A stretch of DNA of 64,000 bases from Gallionellales bacterium 39-52-133 (GTDB taxonomy: Bacteria; Pseudomonadota; Gammaproteobacteria; Burkholderiales; Gallionellaceae), in assembly GCA_002278935.1 (NCBI GenBank), contig NCJL01000008.1, positions 124,001 through 188,000 of the forward strand, given 5' to 3'. The number at the start of each line of letters is the position of its first letter. The first letter of the stretch is position 1. The notes under the pieces are model-generated. The model worked only from the letters and a program-made list of their open reading frames with translations. It was not told where the DNA came from and searched no databases. This document shows, in pieces, positions 51,800 to 60,609 of the stretch. The position numbers and the translations under genes are program-made.

Positions 51800-53689
51800 T
51801 TAAAACAGCTTGCGCAAATTCTCCAGTGCCTTGTCGCTACCCTGCCTGAGTTTTTGCTGTTGCTCACCCAGCAAGGCATTCTTGCGTGCTTCCAGCTTGT
51901 TGCGTGCCGCATCCAGTTCGGCACGTATTTTTTCAATCTGGGCCTGACGCTCGCCCAGGCCGGATTTCAGGTTCGCCTCAATGTCGCCCTGACGCGCATA
52001 CAGCTGCTTGCGCTTCGCGTCTATTTTTTCATAAACCTGCGCCTCGATACGAGCCCTCGCCGCATCCATTTTTTCCCCAAGGTAACGCTGCATGCCTTTT
52101 GACAGTGCATCGGCAAGGTTGCTGGAAATATGCCAATCCAGACTGGACCAGGTTCCCGCAACCTGTGCATTGAAGTTGACGGTATTGATACCGGCCACAG
52201 AGGAAGCAATCATCTCGCGCACAACAGCGGACTTTGCATTGGTTTCAAAGGCAACGTGAGTGAACTGGCTATTCATGCGCACATCAACATTATCCCCGCG
52301 TAATTCGGCAGAAAATTTTGCCGCACTGTCGGCTTTGGAGAAACCCAGCTCAACAGCAGGGCTGCTGACCAGCGTGCGCCCCGCCATGGTGTAGCGCGCA
52401 ACTTCCATCTCCATGCTCTCGCGCGGCACTGTTGCTCTGTGATCGATGACCAATGACGCCCTGACTCCGCTGATGCCTTGCTGCGGAAAGTTTCCCCTGA
52501 GCGTGGCCGTCATCGGGCGGCCCGTCATGGCCTGATTGGTGCTGAGATCAAGTATCAAAGGAGGATAGCTGCTGGGCTGGCCAAATACATAATCATGACC
52601 CTTGTCGCGCTTGAGCACCGCCACTTGCTGTTTCTTTTCGCTGCTGCGCTCTTTTGCGGGCGGCATATAGCGGCGCGCCTGTTCCATATAGCCGCGCGTC
52701 TGCTGCAGCTTGCCCAGAATATCCATGCCGAAGAGCGCGCGCGACAAGGTTCTGGAGTCCAGCGACGGCAAACGCATCCTTGCCTGCAAACTGCTTACAT
52801 CATCCCTGACGATTTTATCCAGGCCGGAAAACGATGCCCTGAATGAGCCGGTTTCCGTATTGAGGGCGGTGCCGGTTTCGCTGACCGCTTTTGACTTCGT
52901 GTCAAACTCATTGCGTATCTGCTCCAACTCTTTAAGCGAGGACTGGAGCTGCGCAAGATCCTGAAAATTATCCAGCTTAACCTTGCCCAGGCGCTGCTGC
53001 AGGGAAGCAAATTCCCCGGCCTGGGGCATGGCCGTCATGCGCGCTTGCCACTCCCTGTTTTTTTCATCCAGCGACTGCTGCATGTCATCCAGATAAGCGC
53101 TGCTCCTGATGTCATCCCCTATCGCACTGACTTGCTTGCCGGCATCTGCTCCGCCTGCGATGGCCGCAAGATCTCCAATCACATTGCCGGAAAATTCCGC
53201 CTGCATCTGTCCCAGCACTTTGCCGGTGATGCCCTCTTCCCTGCTCTCCCCGCTTACCTTCGCAGGCACAACGCGCCCCGGATTTTTACGCGGCGTATCA
53301 ATCTGCACAGTGTTGACAGAGGCTTCATTGATCACCACCTTGCCGCGCAACAGCGCATCCCACAACATCGCAAAATGAATGCTGCCGATTTGCACACGGT
53401 TTCTGGCCGGCACATCGGGGTTGGTCATTGCAATATCCGACAGCGTGACCGAGGCCTTCCACAGACTGGTATTCAGCCTGCCGATATTCACCTCGGCTCC
53501 ATTCGCCTGCGTCGCGGCGTATTCAATCCCGCGACGCAAGTGCGTATCAAAGAAAAGCGCGAAGTAAGCGGTGATCAGCGCGAGCACAAGCAGCAAGGGA
53601 ATAATCGCCTCAAAGCGGATGATGCCCTGCTTTTTGCCGGCCGCTTTTGGCGGCGAACTGTTATCCACGGATTTTTGCATAGGTTTCAT
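51800..53689 (-). CDS. TIGR03545 family membrane-anchored coiled-coil protein
   Basis: A protein of about 629 aa with one N-terminal transmembrane helix (FEAIIPLLLVLALITAYFALFF in part), then an AsmA-like region (GAEVNIGRLNTSLWKASVTLSDIAMTNP) that passes into long helices (LQQRLGKVKLDNFQDLAQLQ) and a C-terminal coiled coil rich in Lys/Glu/Gln. This matches the TIGR03545 family. I start it at the ATG at 53689 inside the end of the upstream gene; the Met at 53680 is also possible, and the earlier frame start at 53752 is unlikely. It overlaps the TIGR03546 gene, its usual partner. Confidence 0.85.
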   Translation of the reverse strand: MKPMQKSVDNSSPPKAAGKKQGIIRFEAIIPLLLVLALITAYFALFFDTHLRRGIEYAATQANGAEVNIGRLNTSLWKASVTLSDIAMTNPDVPARNRVQIGSIHFAMLWDALLRGKVVINEASVNTVQIDTPRKNPGRVVPAKVSGESREEGITGKVLGQMQAEFSGNVIGDLAAIAGGADAGKQVSAIGDDIRSSAYLDDMQQSLDEKNREWQARMTAMPQAGEFASLQQRLGKVKLDNFQDLAQLQSSLKELEQIRNEFDTKSKAVSETGTALNTETGSFRASFSGLDKIVRDDVSSLQARMRLPSLDSRTLSRALFGMDILGKLQQTRGYMEQARRYMPPAKERSSEKKQQVAVLKRDKGHDYVFGQPSSYPPLILDLSTNQAMTGRPMTATLRGNFPQQGISGVRASLVIDHRATVPRESMEMEVARYTMAGRTLVSSPAVELGFSKADSAAKFSAELRGDNVDVRMNSQFTHVAFETNAKSAVVREMIASSVAGINTVNFNAQVAGTWSSLDWHISSNLADALSKGMQRYLGEKMDAARARIEAQVYEKIDAKRKQLYARQGDIEANLKSGLGERQAQIEKIRAELDAARNKLEARKNALLGEQQQKLRQGSDKALENLRKLF

Positions 53690-54185
53690 ACCATTTAAAC
53701 AGACCTGTTCCTGCCCACATTTTCCACCACGGGCTGGCCTTGAAGCGCTCAACCACGCTGACCCGGTAAACCGCGATCAGGCGCCTGCTGCCCACAAACA
53801 CCAGCGGTGCCAGCAACAGGCCCACCACTCCGGCGCCCATGGTGATGCTGTTGTAAAAGCGCGTCAGCGGAACCACAGGCATGTTGTACATCGCGGCAAA
53901 CAGGGGGCGCAGTGCTTCTGCTTCCAGAATGGCGGAACCCACCCAATGCGACACGGGATCAAACAGCCACGCAATAAGGGCAAAGAAAAATGCCGACACC
54001 AGCGCCGCACCGATCTGTATGCGAAACAGGAATAAACAGATGAAGACCAGCAGCGTCTGCAGCGAAAGCACGGGCGAAAAACCCAGTATCAGGCCACAGG
54101 CAAAACCGGCGGCGATCTGGTTGGTCGCCGTATCGGAATTAAGCAGCCTGATCAGCGCAAACAGCTGTTTTAACAAGAGTGTCAT
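53661..54185 (-). CDS. TIGR03546 family (DUF2062-related) membrane protein
   Basis: A 174-aa inner-membrane protein with several hydrophobic helices, beginning MTLLLKQLFALIRLLNSDTA then NQIAAGFACGLILGFSPVLS. This is the TIGR03546 pattern. PLTRFYNSITMGAGVVGL and FVGSRRLIAVYRVSVVERF follow. It ends inside the TIGR03545 gene, with about 29 bp overlap. The two families are regularly neighbours, which suggests they form one membrane complex of unknown role. Confidence 0.85.
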   Translation of the reverse strand: MTLLLKQLFALIRLLNSDTATNQIAAGFACGLILGFSPVLSLQTLLVFICLFLFRIQIGAALVSAFFFALIAWLFDPVSHWVGSAILEAEALRPLFAAMYNMPVVPLTRFYNSITMGAGVVGLLLAPLVFVGSRRLIAVYRVSVVERFKASPWWKMWAGTGLFKWYETYAKIRG

Positions 54186-54334
54186 TGAATTTCTCCGAAA
54201 AAGACGGCGAGCATCCGCCAGAGAATAACTGGCGGCAATTTGTAAGCACCCTGATTGTAGACTTCCCGCGTGCAGGGAGCAAACATCCAGGGCAAGCCTG
54301 ACCCTTCAGGAATATTGTACCGAATTCCGCCAAT

Positions 54335-54357
54335 AAAAAAGGGGGCTGCCGCCCCCC
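54335..54357 (-). terminator. Intrinsic terminator after the GlcG/HbpS-like gene
   Basis: On the minus strand GGGGGGCGGCAGCCCCC is followed by TTTTTT (54335-54340). This GC-rich stem with an immediate T-run lies 27 bp after the stop codon. Confidence 0.8.
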
Positions 54358-54383
54358 TTATCTGATCACCGGCCTTTAGAAAA

Positions 54384-54899
54384 TTAGTTCATTTCCAGAT
54401 CATCCTGCACAGCGGCAAGTCCCGCCGTCGCACACGCTTCATCGGTCACACCGGATGGCGCACCGCTGACGCCGATACCGCCCATGATATTGCCACCAAT
54501 ATTGATGGGAATACCGCCCGCTGACATTAACAGGGAGTCAAGTTTTGGTACACCATAAGCACCGGGGAAGCGAGTCTCAAGTGCTGATGTCGGAGAGTTA
54601 AATTGCATCGCGGTATATGCTTTCTTGTGGCTGATCGGAATAGAAACGTCCATGGCCAGGGTATCGCGCAACACAACTTGCGCATGACCGCCACGGTCAA
54701 CGACGGTAACCGTAATCTGCACACCTTCCTTGCGGCATTTTTCTATGGCAGCCTTGCCAATACGCAAGGCTGTATCAAAGGACATGCGTTTAATATTGAC
54801 TGTCAGCGGCTCGGTTGACTTGCCTGCACTGAAAGCCGGCTTGATGACAACAATTGACAGCACACTCATTACAGCGATTGCAATTATTTGATTTTTCAT
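54384..54899 (-). CDS. Exported GlcG/HbpS family protein
   Basis: A 171-aa protein with a Sec signal (MKNQIIAIAVMSVLSIVVIK, then PAFSA). The start at 54899 has AGAGG seven bases before it. The mature domain is of the GlcG/HbpS type: SFDTALRIGKAAIEKCRKEG, VTVVDRGGHAQVVLRD, SHKKAYTAMQF, and the glycine-rich GGIPINIGGNIMGGIGVSGAPSG. Members bind haem or small molecules, or have unknown roles; some are exported. It is monocistronic and ends at a strong terminator. Confidence 0.88.
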   Translation of the reverse strand: MKNQIIAIAVMSVLSIVVIKPAFSAGKSTEPLTVNIKRMSFDTALRIGKAAIEKCRKEGVQITVTVVDRGGHAQVVLRDTLAMDVSIPISHKKAYTAMQFNSPTSALETRFPGAYGVPKLDSLLMSAGGIPINIGGNIMGGIGVSGAPSGVTDEACATAGLAAVQDDLEMN

Positions 54900-55128
54900 G
54901 GACAAGCCTCTTTGTAAAGTTGAGTTAAAAAATTGTGAATATCCCGCAGATATGGCGCCAGCCACATTTAACACAAAATCAGCATGTATCATATCTGTCA
55001 TTAACTGGTGCCGCCATGCATACTTATCAAGAGGATAATATAATTATTTTACTAATCATCATGTTATTCATGACTTATGCGCTGCATTTAAGCTAGCACA
55101 TGATTATAAATTTACCAAGGATCACGGG

Positions 55129-56238
55129 ATGCTGACTTTCATGAGCGTGGCGCTATTGATTTACGGCAGCATGCACCTCTATGCATTGAGCAAGGTATGG
55201 CTGGTCTTGCCGCATACAGCTTGGTTAGCTGCTGCACTGGTATTGGCGGGGTTCGTGCTGACACTCTCGCCGTTGATTCTGTGGCAGATCGCACGCCTTA
55301 ACTTGCACACTGCAACGCTGCTGACTTCCTGGGCAAGTTATCTGTGGATGGGATTTTTATTCCTGTTTTGCTGCACTGCGCTGCTGTTCGATCTTGCTCA
55401 ACTGCTTGCGGCGCTGCTTGCCTGCAAATGGCCATTGAATGCAACAAACGGTTTGCTCAGCATCAGTCTGTTGTCGCTCGGGCTACTGGGCTATGGCTAT
55501 TTTTCCGCCAGACAGATACAGGTTGAAGAAGTAAAAATTATCACACCCAAACTTGGGTCAGGCAAAGTCACCATCGCGCAAATTTCCGACCTCCATCTCG
55601 GCGTAATGCTGGGGGATGGCTTTCTGCAGCGCATAATCGCCAAACTGCAGGGGCTGCAGCCCGACATTGTTGTGGCAACGGGTGATATTGTGGATGGCCA
55701 GGGCGATGATTTTAATTTGCTGGCTAATCGCTTCCGCACCCTGCAAGCGCCGGGTGGCCTGTACGCCATTACCGGCAATCACGAATACATTGTCGACCTC
55801 GATCATTCCCTGAACTTCCTGCGCAAAGCCGGGTTCACGGTTCTGCGCGGAGAAGCGGCCAGTGCTGGAAGCATTACCCTGGCAGGGGTGGATGACCCAA
55901 CTTCACAGGCAACAGGACAAGAGGCCAGGCTGGATGCCAGAGCGGCGCTCGCTGCTGCTGTCGCAAAAAATAACTATATCGTGCTGCTGAAACATCAGCC
56001 TGATGTAGATACTGGCACGCCCTTCGATTTGCAACTATCCGGACATATTCATGGCGGCCAGATATTTCCGTTTGGACTTCTACCATGGCTGGCATACGGC
56101 GTACATTCCGGCCTCACACGGCTGGATAACGACCGACTGCTTTATGTAAGCCGGGGAACCGGTACTTGGGGCCCCCCTGTACGCCTGTTTGCGCCACCGG
56201 AAATTACCCTGATTACAATTCAGAGTGCAAATCCATAG
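55129..56238 (+). CDS. Membrane-anchored metallophosphoesterase (YkuE/YaeI type)
   Basis: A 369-aa protein. The N-terminal 120 residues hold about four hydrophobic segments, then a calcineurin-like phosphoesterase domain with the metal-binding series ISDLHLGVMLG, ATGDIVDGQGDD, ITGNHEYI, LLKHQPD and LSGHIHGGQIFPFG. All five motifs are intact, so a dinuclear metal site is likely. Family members have been linked to hydrolysis of lipids such as UDP-diacylglucosamine, but specificity cannot be read here. It is monocistronic and divergent from the GlcG-like gene. Confidence 0.9.
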   Translation: MLTFMSVALLIYGSMHLYALSKVWLVLPHTAWLAAALVLAGFVLTLSPLILWQIARLNLHTATLLTSWASYLWMGFLFLFCCTALLFDLAQLLAALLACKWPLNATNGLLSISLLSLGLLGYGYFSARQIQVEEVKIITPKLGSGKVTIAQISDLHLGVMLGDGFLQRIIAKLQGLQPDIVVATGDIVDGQGDDFNLLANRFRTLQAPGGLYAITGNHEYIVDLDHSLNFLRKAGFTVLRGEAASAGSITLAGVDDPTSQATGQEARLDARAALAAAVAKNNYIVLLKHQPDVDTGTPFDLQLSGHIHGGQIFPFGLLPWLAYGVHSGLTRLDNDRLLYVSRGTGTWGPPVRLFAPPEITLITIQSANP

Positions 56239-56395
56239 CATGGATTTGTAATTTGCGCTTTGTGCCCTAACGCACAGAAGAACATTTGCAGAAGGATGAT
56301 GATCTGCCCACGGTTCAGTTAAATGTCAGCACTGTGTATCAAGCGACATACTTTACCTTTACCCGTAGATACTCAACCAACTTACAGGAGTTTAT

Positions 56396-56602
56396 ATGAA
56401 CGAAAATCAGCTATATGTAGAGCGACGCCCAACAGGTGATTACGCCGTCAGAAAAGGTAACTCGGAAAGAGCCAGTGCAGTTTTGCCTACCCAGGCGGAA
56501 GCAATTGCACGCGCACGCGAGTTAGGCAATGGCGGCTCTCCTCTGGTTGAGCGCGTGCGCAACACTGCGGGTGGCAAACCGGACAGGTGGCGCAAGGCAT
56601 AA
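56396..56602 (+). CDS. DUF2188 family small protein
   Basis: A 68-aa basic protein. YVERRPTGDYAVRKGNSERASAV and PTQAEAIARARELG match the DUF2188 pattern of a short strand-strand-helix unit. The C-terminus KPDRWRKA is basic. CAGGAG precedes the ATG by 6 bases. Function is unknown. A likely terminator follows at 56611-56656. Confidence 0.8.
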   Translation: MNENQLYVERRPTGDYAVRKGNSERASAVLPTQAEAIARARELGNGGSPLVERVRNTAGGKPDRWRKA

Positions 56603-56948
56603 TCTTTATTAAGACCGGTGAGGCTTGCGCCTGTATTTATCCTGGTCTTTTTATTTAACATTATCTGATTGCTCAAGCGGGATGGTCACATAGGCCACAG
56701 CGGATGCTTGTGTTTCCTGAGTCACAAACACGCTTAAAATCATTAATTAAAGAATATGTAAAACTGTCCAGCCAGACGCTGACAACTTCTTTGCTTAGCG
56801 CAACATTCCTGATTTAAATTTTTCATTGTTCAATAAGCGCTGTGCGTCTACGCTCCCTCCCTTGAGGAGATCTTTCAATATTTCAAAGTGCTCGTTGCAA
56901 AAGTCGTTCAATCAATGAGCAAGTCAACCGGTAATTCGGTTTACTTGC
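56603..56948. other. Intergenic region with a possible terminator
   Basis: Between the DUF2188 gene and the convergent IHF-like gene. A weak hairpin (AAGACC at 56611-56616 and GGTCTT at 56644-56649, with a small inner GGC/GCC stem) is followed by a T-rich run, and probably ends the DUF2188 transcript. The remaining 290 bp show nothing that I can call. Confidence 0.4.
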
Positions 56949-57227
56949 TTATATCTTAACCGACTCCTTTAGTTTTTTTCCCGGCTTGAAGCGGACGACC
57001 TGTCGCGGCGGTGTATCGGTCAATTCACCGGTTTTGGGATTGCGGCATATTCTCGCCTTGCGAAGATGCAAATTAAAACTTCCAAAGCCGCGCACCTCTA
57101 TTCTCTTGCCTTCATTCAGCGCCGTGGCAATTGCATGCAACAGGGTGCGGCTGGCTTCTTCCACCGTGTCCAGATCCAGTGATTTATTTTTAAGCGCAAG
57201 GTTTAAAAAAAGTTCGGAACGATTCAT
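56949..57227 (-). CDS. IHF/HU family DNA-binding protein (IhfB-like)
   Basis: A 92-aa DNA-bending protein. The ATG at 57227 has AGGAGA upstream and gives MNRSELFLNLALKNKSLDLD, the beta-subunit type start. EGKRIEVRGFGSFNLHLRKARICRNPKTGE is the beta-arm region. The tip has KTGE-L-TDTPPRQVVRFKPGK, keeping the Pro that intercalates in DNA. An in-frame extension of 66 codons upstream is not credible. Its position near a sigma-54 promoter (57598) fits the usual need of such promoters for IHF bending, although IHF acts in trans. Confidence 0.87.
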   Translation of the reverse strand: MNRSELFLNLALKNKSLDLDTVEEASRTLLHAIATALNEGKRIEVRGFGSFNLHLRKARICRNPKTGELTDTPPRQVVRFKPGKKLKESVKI

Positions 57228-57675
57228 CACATTCTCCTGATTAAAGACATCTGTACCAAGCATCAACTTCAACTCACCAAAGTTGATCAGCAACTTGCGT
57301 GCCAGAACAGTGAAGCCATGAATTATCAAACAGGGCCAGGAAGCCTGCCGCACACCGGTATTATCAGTACTTAAGCGAGATATATATTTTTTTGAACCAC
57401 ATGCAATCAGTGCTAAAAAAAACATTCAAGCCGTTTCAGGTTCTCTGCAGGATCGTAACTGGTGCATCAAAATCAGGAGATGCGAGATATGAGTGCGGAG
57501 TTCGCGCCCAGACCATAAACAAAAATATTTTAAAAAAAATGGATAACAGATTGAGATACGGTCGTATTTTTAAATAAGCAAATCAGCCTGAATGTTCTGG
57601 CACAGAACATGCTCAATATCCCTCGACAGGTTGCAGTTGTCAAAATTTATTTAACCCAATACGGAGATACAACTC
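57228..57675. other. Regulatory region upstream of the fmd porin gene
   Basis: Divergent region of about 450 bp. It holds a sigma-54 type promoter (57598-57613) and a GGTGCA half-site near 57460, which may be part of an NtrC site. Short frames in it lack ribosome-binding sites and are not called. Confidence 0.5.
57598..57613 (+). promoter_or_regulatory. Sigma-54 (-24/-12) promoter for fmdC-fmdA-fmdB
   Basis: TGGCAC-AGAAC-ATGCT against the consensus TGGCAC-N5-TTGCW, with one mismatch and exact spacing of the GG and GC elements. The porin gene starts 62 bp downstream. Confidence 0.65.
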
Positions 57676-58479
57676 ATGAAGTCGTTCAATTTAAAAGGCA
57701 GTGTTGCAGTGGTTGGCGCGTTGGCACTAATGGCCAATTCATTATCTGCATCAGCAGCCGTAACCGGTCACTTTGATGTGGTTTCAAAATATGTGTTGCG
57801 CGGCATTACCACCACCTATGGCACCACAGCACCCGTGTCCGGCACGGCATCAGGCAATGCAGCCGGTGATGCGCCCGAAAGCGAAAAGCCATCGCTGCAA
57901 GGCGGTCTCGACTATTCAGACGACAGCGGCTTCTACCTGGGCTATGCATTTGCAACCATAGGCTATTCCTATGCTGATGGCACGCTGGGTGACAAAGCCG
58001 CTTCGATTGAGCACGACACCTATGGCGGTTATGCGGGAAAAGTCGGCGACATAGGCTACAAGGTGGGTCTGTTGCATCTTAACTATGTACCACAGGCAGA
58101 CGCGGTAGGAACTGAGGCCCTGTTAGGCGTGAGCTACAAGGAATTTGGCTTTAATGTGCAGCCCTTCCTGAATGACACGACCTATGCCAACAAGGGCGAC
58201 ACCTACATTACCGCAACCTATGCCACCAAGCTGCCGATGGACATCGGATTCAATGCCTCGCTCGGCTATTACAAGTACACCAAATCAGGTGAGTTCATCA
58301 ACAAGGACGGTGCCTCAACGCTGGCAAAAGATATGGCCTTCCGTCACCTGATCCTTGGTGTGAGCTATCCGTTCACCAAGAATGTGAACGCTGCTGCCAG
58401 CTATATCATCGGCGGTGAAAATCGTTGGGGTGTGAAACAGGACAACATGCTGGTGGGAAGCGTGAGCTATACCTTCTAA
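57676..58479 (+). CDS. fmdC: Outer-membrane porin-like protein (TIGR02001/TorF family; FmdC-like)
   Basis: A 267-aa exported protein. The signal peptide MKSFNLKGSVAVVGALALMA is cleaved after SASA. The mature part begins VTGHFDVVSKYVLRGITT, the start of the TIGR02001/TorF-type putative porins. Barrel strands such as GFYLGYAFATIGYSYADG and the final MLVGSVSYTF with terminal Phe support outer-membrane insertion. In Methylophilus the fmd cluster includes a porin, fmdC, for short-chain amides and urea, and the position before fmdA fits. CGGAG precedes the ATG. A sigma-54 site lies 62 bp upstream. Confidence 0.75.
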   Translation: MKSFNLKGSVAVVGALALMANSLSASAAVTGHFDVVSKYVLRGITTTYGTTAPVSGTASGNAAGDAPESEKPSLQGGLDYSDDSGFYLGYAFATIGYSYADGTLGDKAASIEHDTYGGYAGKVGDIGYKVGLLHLNYVPQADAVGTEALLGVSYKEFGFNVQPFLNDTTYANKGDTYITATYATKLPMDIGFNASLGYYKYTKSGEFINKDGASTLAKDMAFRHLILGVSYPFTKNVNAAASYIIGGENRWGVKQDNMLVGSVSYTF

Positions 58480-58481
58480 AG

Positions 58482-58513
58482 CCCGGAGCGGGAGACTTCG
58501 GTCTTCCGTCGGG
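58482..58513 (+). other. Hairpin between the porin gene and fmdA
   Basis: CCCGGAGCGGGAGAC-TTCG-GTCTTCCGTCGGG forms an imperfect stem closed by a TTCG loop. There is no T-run, so it more likely protects or processes the mRNA than ends it, which would favour high porin output. Confidence 0.45.
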
Positions 58514-58546
58514 TAGCTGCTGTGCAATTAACGCAAGGAGATGAAC

Positions 58547-59773
58547 ATGAAAAAAACATTGATCAAAGTGGATATAAACAAGTCACCCGAAGAACAATCG
58601 GATGTACTGCATAACCGCTGGCATCCTGATATTCCGATGGTGGCAATGGTCAAGCCCGGGGATGAATTCCGTGTGGAATGCATAGACTGGACAGGCGGCC
58701 AAATCAGCAATGACGACAGCGCGAATGATATTCGCGATGTGGATTTAACCAAGGTGCATTACTTGAGCGGGCCGATCGGTGTGGAAGGCGCGGAGCCGGG
58801 CGACCTGATGGTGGTGGATATTCTCGACATCGGCACGCTGGCCGAATCGGAATGGGGCTTTACCGGCCTGTTCGCCAAACAGAATGGCGGCGGTTTTCTG
58901 GACGAGCATTATCCGGACGCGCGCAAAGCGTGCTGGGATTTTCACGGCATTTACACCACTTCGCGCCATATACCCAATGTGCGCTTTGCCGGCATTATGC
59001 ATCCGGGTCTGATCGGTTGCCTGCCTTCAAAAGAGCTGCTGGCGGAGTGGAATAAACGCGAAGCCCAACTGGTCAGCACCGATCCCGACCGTGTGCCGCC
59101 GCTGGCCGCCCTTCCCTATGCGGATACCGCGCTGATGGGCAGAATGAAAGGTGAAGCAGCCAAGGCTGCGGCACAGGAAGCGGCCCGTACCGTACCACCG
59201 CGCGAACACGGCGGCAATTGCGATATCAAAAACCTGTCCAAAGGTTCGCGTGTGTACTTCCCTGTATATGTAAAGAATGGCGGGCTCTCCATGGGCGACA
59301 TTCACTTCTCGCAGGGCGACGGTGAAATTACCTTCTGCGGTGCGATTGAAATGGCCGGCTATCTCGACATCAAGGTGTCGCTGATCAAGGACGGCATGAA
59401 GAAATATGCGGTAAAGAACCCGATCTTCCAGCCCAGCCCGATGGAGCCGCGCTACAACGACTACCTGATTTTTGAGGGTATTTCTGTGGATGAGAAGGGC
59501 AAGCAATATTATCTGGATCCGCATGTCGCGTATCGCCAGGCCTGCCTGAATGCGATTGAGTACATGAAGAAATTCGGTTACACCGGCGAACAGGCTTATG
59601 CGATTCTCGGCACGGCTCCCGTTGAGGCGCATATCAGCGGCATTGTGGATATTCCCAATGCGTGTGCAACGCTGTGGTTGCCTATGGGTATTTTTGACTT
59701 TGATATGCGACCCAATGCGGACGGACCGAAAATACATGTCACCAGCAAGGCAGACCTGGCATCCACGTCCTGA
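58547..59773 (+). CDS. fmdA: Formamidase
   Basis: Cytosolic enzyme that hydrolyses formamide to formate and ammonia. The 408-aa protein belongs to the FmdA/AmdA acetamidase-formamidase family: HNRWHPDIPMVAMVKPGDEF, ECIDWTGGQISNDDSANDI, GPIGVEGAEPGDLMVVDILD, NGGGFLDEHYP, and PREHGGNCDIKNLSKGSRV. GIMHPGLIGC and VDIPNACATLWLPMGIFDFD near the end are also family marks. I start at 58547, since AAGGAG lies 6 bases before it; the ATG two codons earlier is too close. It lies between the porin and fmdB. Confidence 0.95.
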   Translation: MKKTLIKVDINKSPEEQSDVLHNRWHPDIPMVAMVKPGDEFRVECIDWTGGQISNDDSANDIRDVDLTKVHYLSGPIGVEGAEPGDLMVVDILDIGTLAESEWGFTGLFAKQNGGGFLDEHYPDARKACWDFHGIYTTSRHIPNVRFAGIMHPGLIGCLPSKELLAEWNKREAQLVSTDPDRVPPLAALPYADTALMGRMKGEAAKAAAQEAARTVPPREHGGNCDIKNLSKGSRVYFPVYVKNGGLSMGDIHFSQGDGEITFCGAIEMAGYLDIKVSLIKDGMKKYAVKNPIFQPSPMEPRYNDYLIFEGISVDEKGKQYYLDPHVAYRQACLNAIEYMKKFGYTGEQAYAILGTAPVEAHISGIVDIPNACATLWLPMGIFDFDMRPNADGPKIHVTSKADLASTS

Positions 59774-59851
59774 GCGTTTCAACCTGAACGGATTACTTCA
59801 TTTCCATAACACACGGCAGTGAAGTGATCACCCATTTGCAAGGAGAAATTT

Positions 59852-60208
59852 ATGCCTATCTATGATTACCGGTGCGATACCTGCGGTGATTTTGAAGCAT
59901 GGGGAAAGATGAGTGCATCATCGGCCCCCGCGCAATGCACTATTTGCGGCGCAAATAGCGGCAGGATTATTACCGCGCCCAGTCTGGCGATATTGGGCAG
60001 CAACCAGCGCATTGCACACGAGAGAAACGAAAAGTCAGCGCACGAACCCAAAACCACCCGCAGAAGCAGTTGTGGTTGCAGTGGTGCGCATACCTGCTCA
60101 AGCAAAACCTCCAATCCTTCAGCAAAGGACAGAAAGGCAATGGCCAAAACCGGGGGACTGGAAATGCAAACAAAAAAGACAGCCAGGCCATGGATGCTGG
60201 GTCATTGA
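59852..60208 (+). CDS. fmdB: FmdB-type zinc-ribbon protein
   Basis: A 118-aa protein with an N-terminal zinc ribbon: MPIYDYRCDTCGDFEAW, with Cys8/Cys11 and Cys29/Cys32 (QCTICG) as ligands. The family was first named for a putative regulator beside formamidase in Methylophilus. The C-terminal half is low-complexity and cysteine-rich (SSCGCSGAHTCSSK) and may be disordered. AAGGAG lies 6 bases before the ATG. It is the last gene of the first fmd unit; a terminator follows at 60293. Confidence 0.87.
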   Translation: MPIYDYRCDTCGDFEAWGKMSASSAPAQCTICGANSGRIITAPSLAILGSNQRIAHERNEKSAHEPKTTRRSSCGCSGAHTCSSKTSNPSAKDRKAMAKTGGLEMQTKKTARPWMLGH

Positions 60209-60292
60209 TAGCAGAGTTGAGGCAGGCATACAGTAAAAGTCAGGGTAGTAATCAAGAAACTTAAAGGGGCTTGTGCCCGCTTGCAGGAGTAA

Positions 60293-60323
60293 ACGGTCAA
60301 TTGAAAAATTGACCGTTTTTTTT
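60293..60323 (+). terminator. Intrinsic terminator after fmdB
   Basis: ACGGTCAATT-GAAA-AATTGACCGT: a perfect 10-bp stem, then eight Ts. It separates fmdCAB from the fmdDEF transporter unit. Confidence 0.88.
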
Positions 60324-60420
60324 GACTGCTGAAAATACACGGCAATGCTGCACATGTCCGGTCCAGCCTTCTCTTTCTATCTGCACTTGCTCAAGCTGCC
60401 GGCAGTCATGCTCACTAAGA

Positions 60421-60443
60421 GTGCACGCAATAATTTCGTGCAC
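60421..60443. promoter_or_regulatory. GTGCACG inverted repeat, possible activator site
   Basis: GTGCACG and CGTGCAC separated by 9 bp, about 150 bp upstream of the sigma-54 promoter, the normal distance for an enhancer. The TGCAC halves recall NtrC sites, but the spacing is longer than that consensus. Confidence 0.35.
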
Positions 60444-60593
60444 GGATAAGTTGCCAAATATTTTAACCGTCAAAGTAATCCTGAATTATTCCGGAAAGGA
60501 AAAATCACCCACAAAAATCATCATTCAATAACTGATTGATAAACGGTTAAATAAATTTCTAATTTCTGCAATACAAAAATAAATCGGCATCAC

Positions 60594-60609
60594 TGGCATA
60601 CCTATTGCT
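60594..60609 (+). promoter_or_regulatory. Sigma-54 (-24/-12) promoter for fmdDEF
   Basis: TGGCAT-ACCTA-TTGCT matches TGGCAC-N5-TTGCW at all but one position. The fmdD start is 119 bp downstream. Confidence 0.7.

Noticed and set aside
53690..53752. Upstream start for the TIGR03545 protein
   Set aside because: It would add 21 residues encoded wholly inside the TIGR03546 gene and not typical of the family.
57392..57577. 61-codon frame upstream of the fmd porin gene
   Set aside because: No ribosome-binding site, no recognisable protein, and it overlaps the regulatory region.
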